This document shows, piece by piece, positions 51,968-61,219 of a stretch of DNA of 64,000 nucleotides. Each line of letters begins with the position of its first letter. Position 1 is the stretch's first letter. Location of the stretch: NCBI RefSeq assembly GCF_000185725.2, contig NZ_KI391954.1:1150185-1214184 (forward strand). Reading direction: 5' to 3'. The DNA is from Segniliparus rugosus ATCC BAA-974. GTDB lineage: Bacteria; Actinomycetota; Actinomycetes; Mycobacteriales; Mycobacteriaceae. Both the position numbers and the translations under genes were made by a program. Below the pieces are notes generated by a model. It saw only the letters and a list, made by a program, of their open reading frames with translations. It searched no databases and was not told where the DNA came from.

Positions 51968-52590
51968 GATTCTGGTCTGCTCCTCGATCGGATAATCCAT
52001 CATCCATCCACGAAGTTACGTCTGAAACGGAAGAGGTCCGCGCAGTGAGACGTATCGAAATTCCGAGGCAAATTCTCGAAGGCCCGGAGGGTGTCGTTCT
52101 GGAGCGCTTCGGGCCGTCCGGCTTCAATGGCGGGCGATCGAGAGTGAGAAGCAACCTGGCTTCGATGCCATGTCGCTAGAAAGCATCGTAGCGCCGTTGT
52201 CTTGGGCGCGAATTACAATGGCACAACATCACTTTTCCATCGAAATGTGAGCCACGCCATTGCTTTATTATTCCTAAAAAGAATAATGCGCCCAAAGCAT
52301 AACGCATTAAAGCGACGATAGCACAAATCAAGAAAAGCGCCGCACGAAGCCTTGTGTTCGCACTATAAGCAGGGAGTTGGCTTATAAGGCACAAGGAGCG
52401 CGGAGTTGGCGCGTACGGGCGCGCCGGGGCGCTCGTACGCGCGAAAACGCGCCCCAGGCGCGGCGGACGAGGAGCCCTTGATGGTCGACACACCTTCCGA
52501 CCTGCGTATTTGCGGGGTCGCCGGTCGATGCGCTAAGGTATGTCCTCGCGCCACGAGCTCTCCGGCAGCGCCCGGAGGCCGAGTGGGTAT
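51968..52590. other. 623-base AT-rich intergenic region with inverted repeats
   Basis: No convincing gene was found. The centre (about 52190-52360) is far more AT-rich than the rest. It has a perfect 7-base hairpin, attattc/gaataat, at 52267-52287. Further on, 9-base arms gcgcgtacg and cgtacgcgc lie at 52409-52442, followed by gcgcgaaaacgcgc at 52439-52452. It separates the EPS locus from the tRNA cluster and must hold the porin promoter and the tRNA-Gly promoter. Confidence 0.5.
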
Positions 52591-52663
52591 GCGGATGTAG
52601 CGCAGCTGGTAGCGCATCACCTTGCCAAGGTGAGGGTCGCGAGTTCGAATCTCGTCATCCGCT
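52591..52663 (+). tRNA. tRNA-Gly (anticodon GCC)
   Basis: Seven-base acceptor stem gcggatg/catccgc, discriminator T, anticodon loop ttGCCaa, T-arm ggtcgcgagttcgaatctcg. CCA is not encoded. First of four tRNA genes in this cluster. Confidence 0.95.
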
Positions 52664-52842
52664 CGGTCATCGGAGTGTTCTACTTTCCGTGTCTGACTGA
52701 TCCTCTCAGCTTGATCCGAGATCGCGGTGGACATCTTGGCAGGTCACGGGTTTGCGAGCCGAGCGCGAGGCTGCGACTCGAGGTTTTCTTGGACTCTGGC
52801 GGGTAGGATCGAAAAGCGGCCACAGCATGTGGCGGCGACTTC

Positions 52843-52913
52843 GGTGGAGTGGCCGAGTGGTGAGGCAGCGGCCTGCAAAGCCGTCCACACGGGTTCGAAT
52901 CCCGTCTCCACCT
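52843..52913 (+). tRNA. tRNA-Cys (anticodon GCA)
   Basis: Acceptor stem ggtggag/ctccacc, discriminator T, anticodon loop ctGCAaa closed by gcggc/gccgt, T-loop ggttcgaatcc. CCA is not encoded. Confidence 0.95.
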
Positions 52914-52999
52914 CGATATTTCGGTATCGAGCGCATCGTGCGGTACTATGCACGAGCACATTCGAGCGTCCGGCACTGATGTCGGCAGGCTCGGAGCCC

Positions 53000-53071
53000 G
53001 CGCGATTAGCTCAGCGGGAGAGCGCTTCCCTGACACGGAAGAGGTCACTGGTTCAATCCCAGTATCGCGCA
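53000..53071 (+). tRNA. tRNA-Val (anticodon GAC)
   Basis: Acceptor stem gcgcgat/atcgcgc, discriminator A, anticodon stem cttcc/ggaag with loop ctGACac, T-arm actggttcaatcccagt. Confidence 0.95.
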
Positions 53072-53102
53072 CTGCGGCGGACACGTCCGCCGCGCGAGGT
53101 AA

Positions 53103-53174
53103 GGTCTCGTGGCTCAGTGGAAGAGCGTCCGCCTCACACGCGGAAGGTCGCTGGTTCGATCCCAGCCGGGACCA
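53103..53174 (+). tRNA. tRNA-Val (anticodon CAC)
   Basis: Acceptor stem ggtctcg/cgggacc (one T-G pair), discriminator A, anticodon stem tccgc/gcgga with loop ctCACac, T-arm gctggttcgatcccagc. It lies 31 bases after tRNA-Val(GAC), giving two valine isoacceptors in a row. Confidence 0.94.
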
Positions 53175-53196
53175 CATCAAAGGGTTCAAGTCAGCA

Positions 53197-53582
53197 TTGC
53201 GCGAACGGCCGCTCCTCTATCGCGAACGGCCGCTCCTCTATAAGGCGTACCGGGTCGCGGTGGCGCTCGTCGGGGGATCATTCTCATCGCGGGCGTGGTC
53301 ATGATCCCGTACCCCGGTCCGGGCTGGGCGGTCCTTTTCCTCGGCCTCGGCGTCCTCGCCACGGAGTTCCGCTGGGCGGCCAGCGTCTTGCGGTGGACCA
53401 AACGGCGTTACGACCGGCTCATGGAGTGGCAGCGCGGGCAGCCCCGTTGGCTGCGGGCGTTGATGGCGCTCTCCGTGGCGGTGTTCACCGCGCTGACGTT
53501 GTGGCTGCTCGGGGCGTTCGCGTTCGCGGGGCGGCTGTTCGGATGGGACGAGCCGTGGCTCGCCAGCCCCTTGGGGATCTGA
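53197..53582 (+). CDS. small membrane protein with PGPGW motif, apparently frameshifted
   Basis: The downstream frame (from about 53295) encodes [30 protein letters not shown] and a second membrane segment ([20 protein letters not shown]), typical of the actinobacterial PGPGW family (TIGR02611-like). The expected N-terminal membrane segment [10 protein letters not shown] lies in another frame. Adding one G to the G5 run at 53272-53276 would give [20 protein letters not shown], joining both. So a one-base loss breaks the first helix, unless it is a sequencing error. The 5' end also carries a 21-base tandem repeat. Confidence 0.7.
53200..53241. repeat. perfect 21-base tandem duplication
   Basis: Bases 53200-53220 and 53221-53241 are identical. 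In the frame of the PGPGW-protein N terminus the unit encodes RERPLLY twice. Its length is a multiple of three, so it keeps that frame. Confidence 0.9.
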
Positions 53583-53665
53583 AAATTTCTCCGGCCAGGC
53601 CGGTTACCATGGTCAGACCCGAAACCTTGTCTTGTCTCAAGCCCAGTCCGAACGGAGCAACCCAC

Positions 53666-55717
53666 ATGGCCGATTTGATCGCCCCGCCCGCCTCAGCAGC
53701 CGCGCTGAAGGTGCTGGCCGGGACGACTGCGAGCGCCGCCGTGCGGGAGGCGGGGCTCGCGACCTCGGGTCCGGAGGCGGTCGTCGTGGTGCGCGACGCG
53801 GACGGGGCGCTGCGCGACCTCGCCTGGTCTCCGGAGGCGGACGCACTGGTGGAGCCGGTTTTGGCGAACACCGAAGAGGGCCGCTCGGTCATCCGGCACT
53901 CCGCCGCGCACGTGCTCGCGCAAGCGGTGCAGCAGGAGTTCCCCGAGGCGAAGCTCGGGATCGGGCCGCCGATCAAAGACGGCTTCTACTACGACTTCCG
54001 CGTGGACCGCGCGTTCACCCCGGAGGATTTGGCGCGCCTCGAGACGCGGATGCGCAAGATCATCAAGGCTTCGCAGCGGTTCGCCCGCCGCGTCGTCGAG
54101 GTGGAAGAGGCCAGGGCCGAGCTCGCGGGCGAGCCGTTCAAGTTGGAGCTGATCAGCGACAAGTCCGGCATCGACGACCCGGAGGTCATGGAGGTCGGCG
54201 GGGCCGAGCTGACCATCTACGACAATCTGAACCCGCGCACGGGAGAGCGGGAGTGGGCAGATCTGTGCCGGGGCCCGCACATCCCGACCACCAAGCACAT
54301 CCCGGCGTTCAAGCTCACCCGCAGCTCGGCGGCGTACTGGCGCGGCGACCAGTCCCGCGACAGCTTGCAGCGGATCTACGGCACCGCGTGGGAGTCCGCC
54401 GAGGCCCTTGAGCGGCATCTGGAGCTGATCGCCGAGGCGGAGCGGCGCGACCACCGCAAGCTCGGCACGGAACTGGACCTGTTCAGCTTCCCCGACGAGC
54501 TCGGCTCGGGCCTTCCGGTGTTCCACCCTAAGGGCGGGATCCTGCGCAAAGAGCTGGAGGACTACTCGCGCGCCAAGCACATCGAGGCCGGCTACGAGTT
54601 CGTCAACACCCCGCACATCACCAAATCCCACCTCTACGAGGTCTCCGGCCACTTGGACTGGTACGCGGACGGCATGTTCCCGCCGATGCACGTCGACGCG
54701 GAGCTTGACGCGGACGGCGCGGTGCGAAAGCCAGGGCAGGACTACTACCTCAAGCCGATGAACTGCCCGATGCACAACTTGATCTTCCGCTCGCGCGGTC
54801 GGTCGTACCGGGAGCTGCCGCTGCGGCTGTTCGAGTTCGGCTCGGTGTACCGGTACGAGAAGTCCGGCGTGATCCACGGGCTCACCAGGGTCCGGGGGAT
54901 GACGCAGGACGACGCGCACATCTACTGCACCCGCGACCAGATGAAGGACGAGCTGGCCAAGACCTTGCAGTTTGTGCTCGATTTGCTGCGCGACTACGGC
55001 CTTGACGACTTCTATCTGGAGCTTTCGACCAAGGACGAGGAGAAGTTCGTCGGGTCCGACGAGATCTGGGAGGAGGCCACCCGGACGCTGGCGGAGGTCG
55101 CCGAGGCGTCCGGACTCACGTTGGTGCCGGATCCGGGCGGCGCGGCGTTCTACGGCCCGAAGATCTCGGTGCAGGCGAAGGACGCGCTGGGGCGGACCTG
55201 GCAGATGTCCACGATCCAGCTCGACTTCAACCTCCCCGAGCGGTTCGGCTTGGAGTACACCGGCCCGTCCGGGCACCGGGAACAGCCGGTCATGATCCAC
55301 CGCGCGCTCTTCGGCTCCATCGAGCGGTTCATCGGCGTGCTGGTCGAGCATTACGCCGGGGCCTTCCCCGCGTGGCTCTCGCCCGTGCAGGCGATGGGCA
55401 TCCCGGTGAGCGACGACCACGTCCCGCACCTGCGCGCTTTCGTCGACTCGCTGCGCGCCGGCGGCGTCCGGGCGCACCTGGACACCAGCGACGACCGGAT
55501 GCAGAAGAAGATCTTCACCCACACCGCGCAGAAGATCCCCTTCCTCGTGCTGGCTGGCGCGCGGGACGTCGAGGCGGGGACGGTCAGCTTCCGGTTCCGC
55601 GACGGCGGCCAGCGCAACGCGGTGCCGGTGGACGAGGCCAAGCGCCTGGTCCTGGACTGGGTCGCCCGCCGGGAGAACGCCTCTCCCACGGCGGAGAGCT
55701 TCGGTCTGGAGGGCTAG
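53666..55717 (+). CDS. thrS: threonyl-tRNA synthetase
   Basis: 683 residues from the ATG at 53666. N-terminal TGS-like domain (about 1-60), SAD/editing domain ([23 protein letters not shown]), class II core with [20 protein letters not shown] (zinc Cys), motif 2 [20 protein letters not shown] and a zinc-His region [18 protein letters not shown]-terminal anticodon domain from about 570. It charges tRNA-Thr and edits Ser-tRNA. No T-box leader was seen in the 83 bases upstream. Confidence 0.97.
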   Translation: MADLIAPPASAAALKVLAGTTASAAVREAGLATSGPEAVVVVRDADGALRDLAWSPEADALVEPVLANTEEGRSVIRHSAAHVLAQAVQQEFPEAKLGIGPPIKDGFYYDFRVDRAFTPEDLARLETRMRKIIKASQRFARRVVEVEEARAELAGEPFKLELISDKSGIDDPEVMEVGGAELTIYDNLNPRTGEREWADLCRGPHIPTTKHIPAFKLTRSSAAYWRGDQSRDSLQRIYGTAWESAEALERHLELIAEAERRDHRKLGTELDLFSFPDELGSGLPVFHPKGGILRKELEDYSRAKHIEAGYEFVNTPHITKSHLYEVSGHLDWYADGMFPPMHVDAELDADGAVRKPGQDYYLKPMNCPMHNLIFRSRGRSYRELPLRLFEFGSVYRYEKSGVIHGLTRVRGMTQDDAHIYCTRDQMKDELAKTLQFVLDLLRDYGLDDFYLELSTKDEEKFVGSDEIWEEATRTLAEVAEASGLTLVPDPGGAAFYGPKISVQAKDALGRTWQMSTIQLDFNLPERFGLEYTGPSGHREQPVMIHRALFGSIERFIGVLVEHYAGAFPAWLSPVQAMGIPVSDDHVPHLRAFVDSLRAGGVRAHLDTSDDRMQKKIFTHTAQKIPFLVLAGARDVEAGTVSFRFRDGGQRNAVPVDEAKRLVLDWVARRENASPTAESFGLEG

Positions 55718-55739
55718 CGGCCGATGAGCGAGTGGTGCC

Positions 55740-56288
55740 ATGGCTGAATCCGACGAGACGCTGCGCGACCAAGGCCCAGGGGAGCCGGACCACCTGGCCC
55801 GGCTCTGGTCCCCGTTCCGCATGCAGTACATCGCCTCGGGGCCCAAGACGGGCGAGGCCGCGAACCCGTTCGCGGACCTGCCGAGCTTCTCCGACGAGGA
55901 GAGCCTCATCGTGGCGAGGGGCGAGTTCGTGTACGCGGTCTTGAACCTCTACCCCTACAACCCCGGGCATCTGATGGTCGTGCCGTACCGGACCGTCTCG
56001 GAGTTCGAGGAGCTGACCGGCGAGGAGAGCGCCGAGCTCGTGGTGTTCACGCAGGAGGCGCTGCGGACGATCAAGCGGATCTCCCGTCCGCACGGCTTCA
56101 ACGTCGGGTTCAACCTCGGAGCCGCGGCGGGCGGGTCGGTCGCCGCGCACTTGCACCTGCATATCGTGCCCCGCTGGGGCGGCGACGCGAACTTCATCAC
56201 GGTCATCGGCGCGAGCAAGGTGATGCCGCAACTGCTGCGGGACACACGGGCTCTGCTCGCCGCCGCGTGGGGACAGGACCCGTCCTGA
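55740..56288 (+). CDS. HIT-family Ap4A phosphorylase-like protein
   Basis: 182 residues. Histidine-triad motif SVAAHLHLHIVPRW with the nucleophilic central His; N-terminal LWSPFRMQYI is typical of actinobacterial members. The orthologue after thrS in M. tuberculosis (Rv2613c) is an Ap4A phosphorylase, so phosphorolysis of diadenosine tetraphosphate is likely. It is 22 bases after thrS. Confidence 0.9.
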   Translation: MAESDETLRDQGPGEPDHLARLWSPFRMQYIASGPKTGEAANPFADLPSFSDEESLIVARGEFVYAVLNLYPYNPGHLMVVPYRTVSEFEELTGEESAELVVFTQEALRTIKRISRPHGFNVGFNLGAAAGGSVAAHLHLHIVPRWGGDANFITVIGASKVMPQLLRDTRALLAAAWGQDPS

Positions 56289-56342
56289 CCGGTCGCGTAC
56301 GCTAAGGGCGATAAAAATCGCGTGGAGCGAGAGGAGACGGCT

Positions 56343-56864
56343 GTGCTTGTGGTGACGACGAACGACATACCCGGTTGGGAGATCCAGCGGGTGTGCGGCG
56401 AGGTGTTCGGCCTCACCGTCCGTTCCAGGAACGCGTTTTCGCAGATGGGATCCGGTTTCAAGTCGATATTCGGCGGGGAGCTGCAGGGCATGACGAAGAA
56501 CTTGACCGAGAGCCGGAACCAGGTGATGGGCAGGATGATCGAGGAGGCGCGCGCCCGAGGCGGGAACGCCGTGGTCGGCATGCGGTTCGACACCTCCGAG
56601 ATGGGCGATGTGTTCACCGAGATGTGCGCGTACGGCACCGCCGTCGTCGCGGTCCCCGTCACCGAAGCCGCCAAGCAGACCGCCGCGCAGCTCGGCTACC
56701 CGTCGTTCGGGCCCGGCGGGGCGAGCCCCCAGCTCCCCGGCGCGCAGCCCGCGCTGCCCCAGCAGCAGACCCCGCAGCTCCCCGGAACGGGCGGGGCGCA
56801 CCCCCAGCAGCCCGGACCGTACGGCCAGCCCGGAGGATACCCGCCGTATCCGGGGCAGCAGTAG
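56343..56864 (+). CDS. YbjQ/UPF0145 family protein with Pro/Gln-rich tail
   Basis: 173 residues from the GTG at 56343, preceded by gagaggaga. Residues 1-105 are the YbjQ heavy-metal-binding-like domain (LVVTTNDIPGWEIQRVCGEV, EEARARGGNAVVGMRFDTSE). The last 60 residues are Pro, Gly and Gln-rich (PGAQPALPQQQTPQLPGTGG). Function is unknown. The stop overlaps the pgsA start by one base. It is an insertion in the otherwise conserved HIT-pgsA order. Confidence 0.82.
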   Translation: MLVVTTNDIPGWEIQRVCGEVFGLTVRSRNAFSQMGSGFKSIFGGELQGMTKNLTESRNQVMGRMIEEARARGGNAVVGMRFDTSEMGDVFTEMCAYGTAVVAVPVTEAAKQTAAQLGYPSFGPGGASPQLPGAQPALPQQQTPQLPGTGGAHPQQPGPYGQPGGYPPYPGQQ

Positions 56865-57595
56865 TGCTCTCGTCGCTCATCAAGCCGGTCGTCTCGAAGG
56901 TCATCGCGCCGCTGGGCGGCGGGCTGGTCCGCATCGGGGTGACCCCGAACGTGGTGACGGTGGTCGGCACGGCGGGCACCGTGCTCTCCGCGCTGGCGTT
57001 CTTCCCGACCGGCCAGCTCTTCTGGGGCGCGGTGGTGTGCGGGGCGTTCGCGGTCTTCGACATGCTCGACGGCGCGGTCGCCCGCGCGTCGGGCGGCGGC
57101 ACGAAGTTCGGCGCGGTGCTCGACGCGAGCTGCGACCGGATCGCGGACGGCGCGATCTTCGGCGCGCTGGCCTACTGGGCCGCGTTCCCGTGGGGAGCCG
57201 AGAGAATGGGCCGGGTCGCTGATGCTTATTTCACAACGGCTCCTCCGAAATACCTCTTCGTCGGGAAGGGTTTAGATTCTCCAGCCTCGACAACGCTCAG
57301 CGCGGAGGGGTTCCAACTCCTCTTTGTCGGCCTGCTGGTCTGCCTCGTCTCGGCGCTGACGATCTCGTACATCAAGGCCCGCGCCGAAGCGAGCGGCTTC
57401 TCCGGGGACGGCGGTTGGATCGAGAGGCCAGAACGGCTCGTCATCGTGCTCGTCGGAGCAGGGTTCAGCGGGTTGGGCTTGTGGTGGGCATTGCCCGTCG
57501 CGGTCGCCTTCTTGGCCGTCACCAGCGTGATCACCATCGGCCAGCGCATCGTCTCGGTCTGGCGCGACGCCAAGCGGGCAGACGGGCCGCGATGA
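56864..57595 (+). CDS. pgsA: phosphatidylinositol phosphate synthase (CDP-alcohol phosphatidyltransferase)
   Basis: 243 residues from the GTG at 56864. The CDP-alcohol motif D-x2-D-G-x2-A-R-x8-G-x3-D-x3-D is complete in DMLDGAVARASGGGTKFGAV and LDASCDRIAD. It joins CDP-diacylglycerol with inositol-phosphate, the first step to phosphatidylinositol and its mannosides. A segment about 125-155 (YFTTAPPKYLFVGKGLDSPA) looks like an extra loop compared with the roughly 217-residue mycobacterial enzyme. It overlaps patA as ATGA. Confidence 0.9.
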   Translation: MLSSLIKPVVSKVIAPLGGGLVRIGVTPNVVTVVGTAGTVLSALAFFPTGQLFWGAVVCGAFAVFDMLDGAVARASGGGTKFGAVLDASCDRIADGAIFGALAYWAAFPWGAERMGRVADAYFTTAPPKYLFVGKGLDSPASTTLSAEGFQLLFVGLLVCLVSALTISYIKARAEASGFSGDGGWIERPERLVIVLVGAGFSGLGLWWALPVAVAFLAVTSVITIGQRIVSVWRDAKRADGPR

Positions 57596-58506
57596 GCGAG
57601 AGCCTGAAAGAGCGGGCCGCCACCTGGGGCTACAGCGCGGGCTGGGGGCTGGTCCGCCGCGCGCCGGAGAGCCTCGCCCGGACGGCCTTTCAGGCTGGCG
57701 CGGACCGGGCGTTCCGGCGAGGGGCAGGGGCGCAGCTGCGCAAGAACCTCGCGCGGGTTCTGGCCGTCCCCGCCGACCAGGTGCCGGACGAACTGGTCCA
57801 ACGCAGTTTCCGCTCCTACGCGCGGTATTGGCGCGAAGCGTTCCGCCTCCCGGCGATGGACCACGCCCGCCTGTCGCGGGAGGTGGACGCGGCGGTGGCC
57901 CGGCAGGAGCGCTTGGACGCGGCGGTGGCGGAGGGGCGCGGCGTGGTGATCGCCCTGCCGCATATGGGGAACTGGGATTTGGCCGGAGTGTGGCTGGTGG
58001 CGCGGCACGGGCAGTTCGCCACGGTCGCCGAACGCCTCAAGCCTGAGTCGCTGTACCAGAAGTTCCTCGCCTACCGCGAGTCGTTGGGCTTCGAGATCCT
58101 GCCCCACGTGTCCAGCTCGGACGAGGCGAGGGGGGAGGGGCCGTACCAAATCCTCGCCCAGCGGCTGCGGGAGGGCAAAGTCGTGTGCCTCCTCGCGGAT
58201 CGGGGCATGAGCCGGGGCAGCGTCCCTGTGCAGTTCTTCGGCGAGGCGGCGCGCTTCCCCCTCGGCCCGGCGAAGCTCGCGGTCGAGACCGGCGCGGCAC
58301 TGGTCACCGCGCACACCTGGTACGAGGCAGGGGAGCCCGAGGGACCGTGGCGGGCCGAGGTCGGGCCGAGGATCGACACGTCGGAGGGAGTCGAGGCCGC
58401 GACGGCGCGGATCGCCGAGGCCTTCGAGGCGGCCATCGCCGGGCGCCCGGCGGACTGGCACATGCTGCAGCCGCTCTGGGAAGCCGACCGGGGACGGCCG
58501 AGGTGA
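57592..58506 (+). CDS. patA: phosphatidylinositol mannoside acyltransferase
   Basis: 304 residues. LpxL/HtrB-type acyltransferase with catalytic motif ALPHMGNWDLAG (His-x4-Asp) and LLADRGMSRGSVPVQFFGEA. It acylates the mannose of PIM1/PIM2 at the membrane. Position between pgsA and pimA with four-base overlaps on both sides matches Rv2611c. Confidence 0.9.
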   Translation: MSESLKERAATWGYSAGWGLVRRAPESLARTAFQAGADRAFRRGAGAQLRKNLARVLAVPADQVPDELVQRSFRSYARYWREAFRLPAMDHARLSREVDAAVARQERLDAAVAEGRGVVIALPHMGNWDLAGVWLVARHGQFATVAERLKPESLYQKFLAYRESLGFEILPHVSSSDEARGEGPYQILAQRLREGKVVCLLADRGMSRGSVPVQFFGEAARFPLGPAKLAVETGAALVTAHTWYEAGEPEGPWRAEVGPRIDTSEGVEAATARIAEAFEAAIAGRPADWHMLQPLWEADRGRPR

Positions 58507-59630
58507 GGATCGGCATGGTGTGCCCGTATTCTCTCGACGCGCCGGGGGGCGTGCAGGCGCACGTGCTCGAACTCGCCAAGGTGCTCATCGACCAAGGCCA
58601 CGAGGTGCAGGTCATCGCCCCGGCGAGCGGGGCGGCGGAACTGCCGGACTATGTCTTCACCAGCGGGCGGGCCCTCGCCGTGCCGTACAACGGCTCGACC
58701 GTGCGGCTGCAGTTCGGCCCCGGCGCGCTCGCGAAACTGCGGCGCTGGATCGCGGCGGGGCGTTTCGACGTGCTGCACGTGCACGAGCCGAGCGCGCCGA
58801 GCCTGTCGTTCCTGGCGGTCAGGGCCGCAGAGGGGCCGATCGTCGCGACGTTCCACGCGGCGGCGACCCAGTCGCTGATCCTTTCCGCGCTCCGCTCGGT
58901 GATCACCCCCTGCTACGAGAAGATCATGGGGAGGATCGCGGTCTCCCCGCTGTCGCGGCGGCTGCAGATGCAGACGGTCGGCGCGGGCTCGGTGGAGATC
59001 CCTAACGGATTGCACGTGCGGGAGTTCCAAGATGCCGAGCCGCTGCCGGGGTACCCGCGCGGCGGCGGGACGGTCGTGTTCCTCGGCAGGTACGACGAGC
59101 CGCGCAAAGGCTTCGCGACGCTGCTTCGGGCGCTGCCGCGCCTGGCTGCGCGGCACCCGGACCTGGAAGTGCTCGTCGTCGGGCCGGGCGACGAGCAACG
59201 GGCGCGGGCGAAAGCCGGGGCGCACGCCGCCCGGCTCCGGTTTTTGGGCCGGGTGAGCCATGCGGAGAAGGCCGCCGCGTTGCGCTCGGCGGATGTCTTC
59301 TGCGCCCCCAACACGGGCGGGGAGAGCCAGGGCATCGTCCTGTTGGAGGCGATGGCTGCGGGCGTGGCCGTCGCGGCGAGCGACCTGGAGGCGTTCCGCA
59401 GGGTGCTCGGCGGCGGACGGGCTGGGGCGCTGCTCCCAGTCGGGGACGCGTCGGCGTGGGCTGAAGGCGTGAGCGCGCTGCTCTCGGACCGCTCGTGCCG
59501 GGCGCGGTACGTCGCGGAGGGCAGAGCGGTGGTCGCGGCGTACGACTGGGACGTGATCGCCAAGCAGATCCTGCGGGTGTACGAGACGGTCACGGTCGGC
59601 TCTCCCGGGGTCCGGGTCGCCCGCGCATGA
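58503..59630 (+). CDS. pimA: phosphatidyl-myo-inositol mannosyltransferase
   Basis: 375 residues from the GTG at 58503 overlapping patA. GT4 GT-B fold: start RIGMVCPYSLDAPGGVQAHV, FHAAATQSLIL, donor motif FLGRYDEPRKGFATLLRALP and EX7E motif GGESQGIVLLEAMAAG. It transfers the first mannose from GDP-mannose to phosphatidylinositol. Essential in mycobacteria. Confidence 0.93.
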   Translation: MRIGMVCPYSLDAPGGVQAHVLELAKVLIDQGHEVQVIAPASGAAELPDYVFTSGRALAVPYNGSTVRLQFGPGALAKLRRWIAAGRFDVLHVHEPSAPSLSFLAVRAAEGPIVATFHAAATQSLILSALRSVITPCYEKIMGRIAVSPLSRRLQMQTVGAGSVEIPNGLHVREFQDAEPLPGYPRGGGTVVFLGRYDEPRKGFATLLRALPRLAARHPDLEVLVVGPGDEQRARAKAGAHAARLRFLGRVSHAEKAAALRSADVFCAPNTGGESQGIVLLEAMAAGVAVAASDLEAFRRVLGGGRAGALLPVGDASAWAEGVSALLSDRSCRARYVAEGRAVVAAYDWDVIAKQILRVYETVTVGSPGVRVARA

Positions 59631-60139
59631 TCGTGTTGGCCTCGGCGCTGCTCGGCGCGCTCGTCGTCGGGCTGCTCTTGCTCGCGGGATGGCTGGTCAA
59701 CACCGCGCGGCGGCTGGACCGTCTGCACGTGCGCCGAGACTTGGCCTGGCAGGCGCTCCTTGCGGCCTTGGACCGACGCGCGCTGGTGGCGCGGACCGCG
59801 GCGGCGCGGCTGGGCCCGCAAGGGGGGGAGCTCGCCAGGCTCGCCCGCGCGGTGGAGGCGGCGGACGTGGCCGACAGGGAGCGGCTGGAGAGCGAGCTGT
59901 CGGTTTGCCTCGGCGCGTTGGGCGCGGAAGGGACTGACGCGCTCGGCGAGCAGCTCGTCGAGGAGCGGGCGGACGCGGAGGCTCGGGTGCGTTTCGCGCG
60001 GAGCTTCTACAACGAGGCGGTCAGAGACACGCTCGCGCTGCGCGCCAGGTCCGCCGTTCGGCTCTTCAAACTCGCAGGCAGCGCGCCATTGCCCGCGTAT
60101 TTCGAGATTGTCGAAGGGGCCGGTCCCCTGGTCGAGTAG
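59627..60139 (+). CDS. membrane-anchored helical protein at the Rv2609c position
   Basis: 170 residues from the ATG at 59627 (ATGA overlap with pimA). One N-terminal membrane segment (MIVLASALLGALVVGLLLLA), then helices rich in Ala, Arg and Glu (ARLARAVEAADVADRERLES), ending RSAVRLFKLAGSAPLPAYFE. The corresponding M. tuberculosis protein is longer and, from memory, has a MutT/Nudix motif; no Nudix box is present here. Function is unknown; co-expression with pimA suggests a role in the PIM pathway. Confidence 0.72.
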   Translation: MIVLASALLGALVVGLLLLAGWLVNTARRLDRLHVRRDLAWQALLAALDRRALVARTAAARLGPQGGELARLARAVEAADVADRERLESELSVCLGALGAEGTDALGEQLVEERADAEARVRFARSFYNEAVRDTLALRARSAVRLFKLAGSAPLPAYFEIVEGAGPLVE

Positions 60140-60148
60140 ATTTGTGAC

Positions 60149-61045
60149 GTGTCTGGCATGCCGAACTCCGCCGAACTCACCCCTGCGCAAACGACTCGGG
60201 CGATGCAGCCCTTCGACCGGATCCACGCGAGCGGTTACTTCTTCCCCGAAGTCGCCGAGCGCTTCGCCGAGATCGGCGTGACGGACGCCCACACGCGCTA
60301 TTTCGCCTCCCGCGTCGCCCCGATGGGCGCGGTGGCCCCGGAGGTCGTGGTGGCGACGTTCTACAACTTCAATCCGGAGCTGGTCGTGCGGAGCATGGCG
60401 GCCGCGTGGTCGCTGGCCGCTCCGGAAGAGTACTGGTCCGTCCGCCTCGACGGGGTCGGAGCGGGGCTGCGGCGGGGGTGGGGCGAGGAGCTGATCGCGT
60501 CGGCCGAGTTCGCCGAAGCGGCGGAGCTGGCCGAAGCGGCGGCGAGGACGTTGGACGCCTCCGACGCGCCCGGCCGCCCGCTTTTCGCGGGACATCTGCG
60601 CATGCCGTGGCCGCAGGAGCCGCACCTGCGGCTCTGGTTCGCGCTCACGCTGCTGCGCGAGCACCGGGGCGACGGGCACATCGCGCTCCTCGTCGGGCAC
60701 GGGCTGACCGGCCTCGAGGCGGGCATCACCTACTACGCGACCGGGGCCGCGCCGATGCCGAAAGCGTTCATCCTTGCCACGCGGGGCTGGTCGGCGGAGC
60801 AGTGGGACGCGGGTGCGGACTCGCTGCGCGAGCGCGGCCTGCTCGAAGACGGGCCGCAGGAGGCGTTGACCGAACAGGGTCGGGCGTTGCGCGACCGGAT
60901 CGAGACGCTCACCGACCACATCGCCGAAGCGCCGTGGCGACGGCTCGGCCCGGAACGCTCCGCCCGCCTGGTCGAGCTCCTCGGGCCGCTTCGGGCCCGG
61001 CTGTACGAGTCCGGGGCGATCCCCGGCGGAGCGCCTCGCCCCTAG
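60149..61045 (+). CDS. SCO6745/SalK-like protein
   Basis: 298 residues from the GTG at 60149 (ATG 60158 is possible). Recognisable segments are RAMQPFDRIHASGYFFPEVA, GVTDAHTRYFASRVAPMGAV and ATFYNFNPELVVRSM. They match a widespread actinobacterial family (SCO6745-like, helical with a C-terminal winged-helix-like part GWSAEQWDAGADSLRERGLL). The biochemical role is not established. No signal peptide. Confidence 0.75.
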   Translation: MSGMPNSAELTPAQTTRAMQPFDRIHASGYFFPEVAERFAEIGVTDAHTRYFASRVAPMGAVAPEVVVATFYNFNPELVVRSMAAAWSLAAPEEYWSVRLDGVGAGLRRGWGEELIASAEFAEAAELAEAAARTLDASDAPGRPLFAGHLRMPWPQEPHLRLWFALTLLREHRGDGHIALLVGHGLTGLEAGITYYATGAAPMPKAFILATRGWSAEQWDAGADSLRERGLLEDGPQEALTEQGRALRDRIETLTDHIAEAPWRRLGPERSARLVELLGPLRARLYESGAIPGGAPRP

Positions 61046-61219
61046 CGGCCACACTGGGCTCATTGGTACTGGGCTCATTGGTCACACGAGTCCCACCAGT
61101 CAAACACGATCTGGTAACACAGGGCCTTGGCCGGCCCTTCTCGGAGTGTCGGCGGCGCACAATTTCCAGGAAATAACACTCATGGAATTCAGTGAGTGCC
61201 CGGAACCAGCGAGGCGACG

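Noticed and set aside
52176-52493. Minus-strand frame with a hydrophobic stretch in the AT-rich gap
   Set aside because: Hydrophobicity comes from AT-rich codons; no ribosome site, no family, and the N-terminal half runs through the hairpin region.
53583-53665. Possible T-box or leader-peptide control of thrS
   Set aside because: Gap is too short and lacks the T-box consensus or an antiterminator hairpin.
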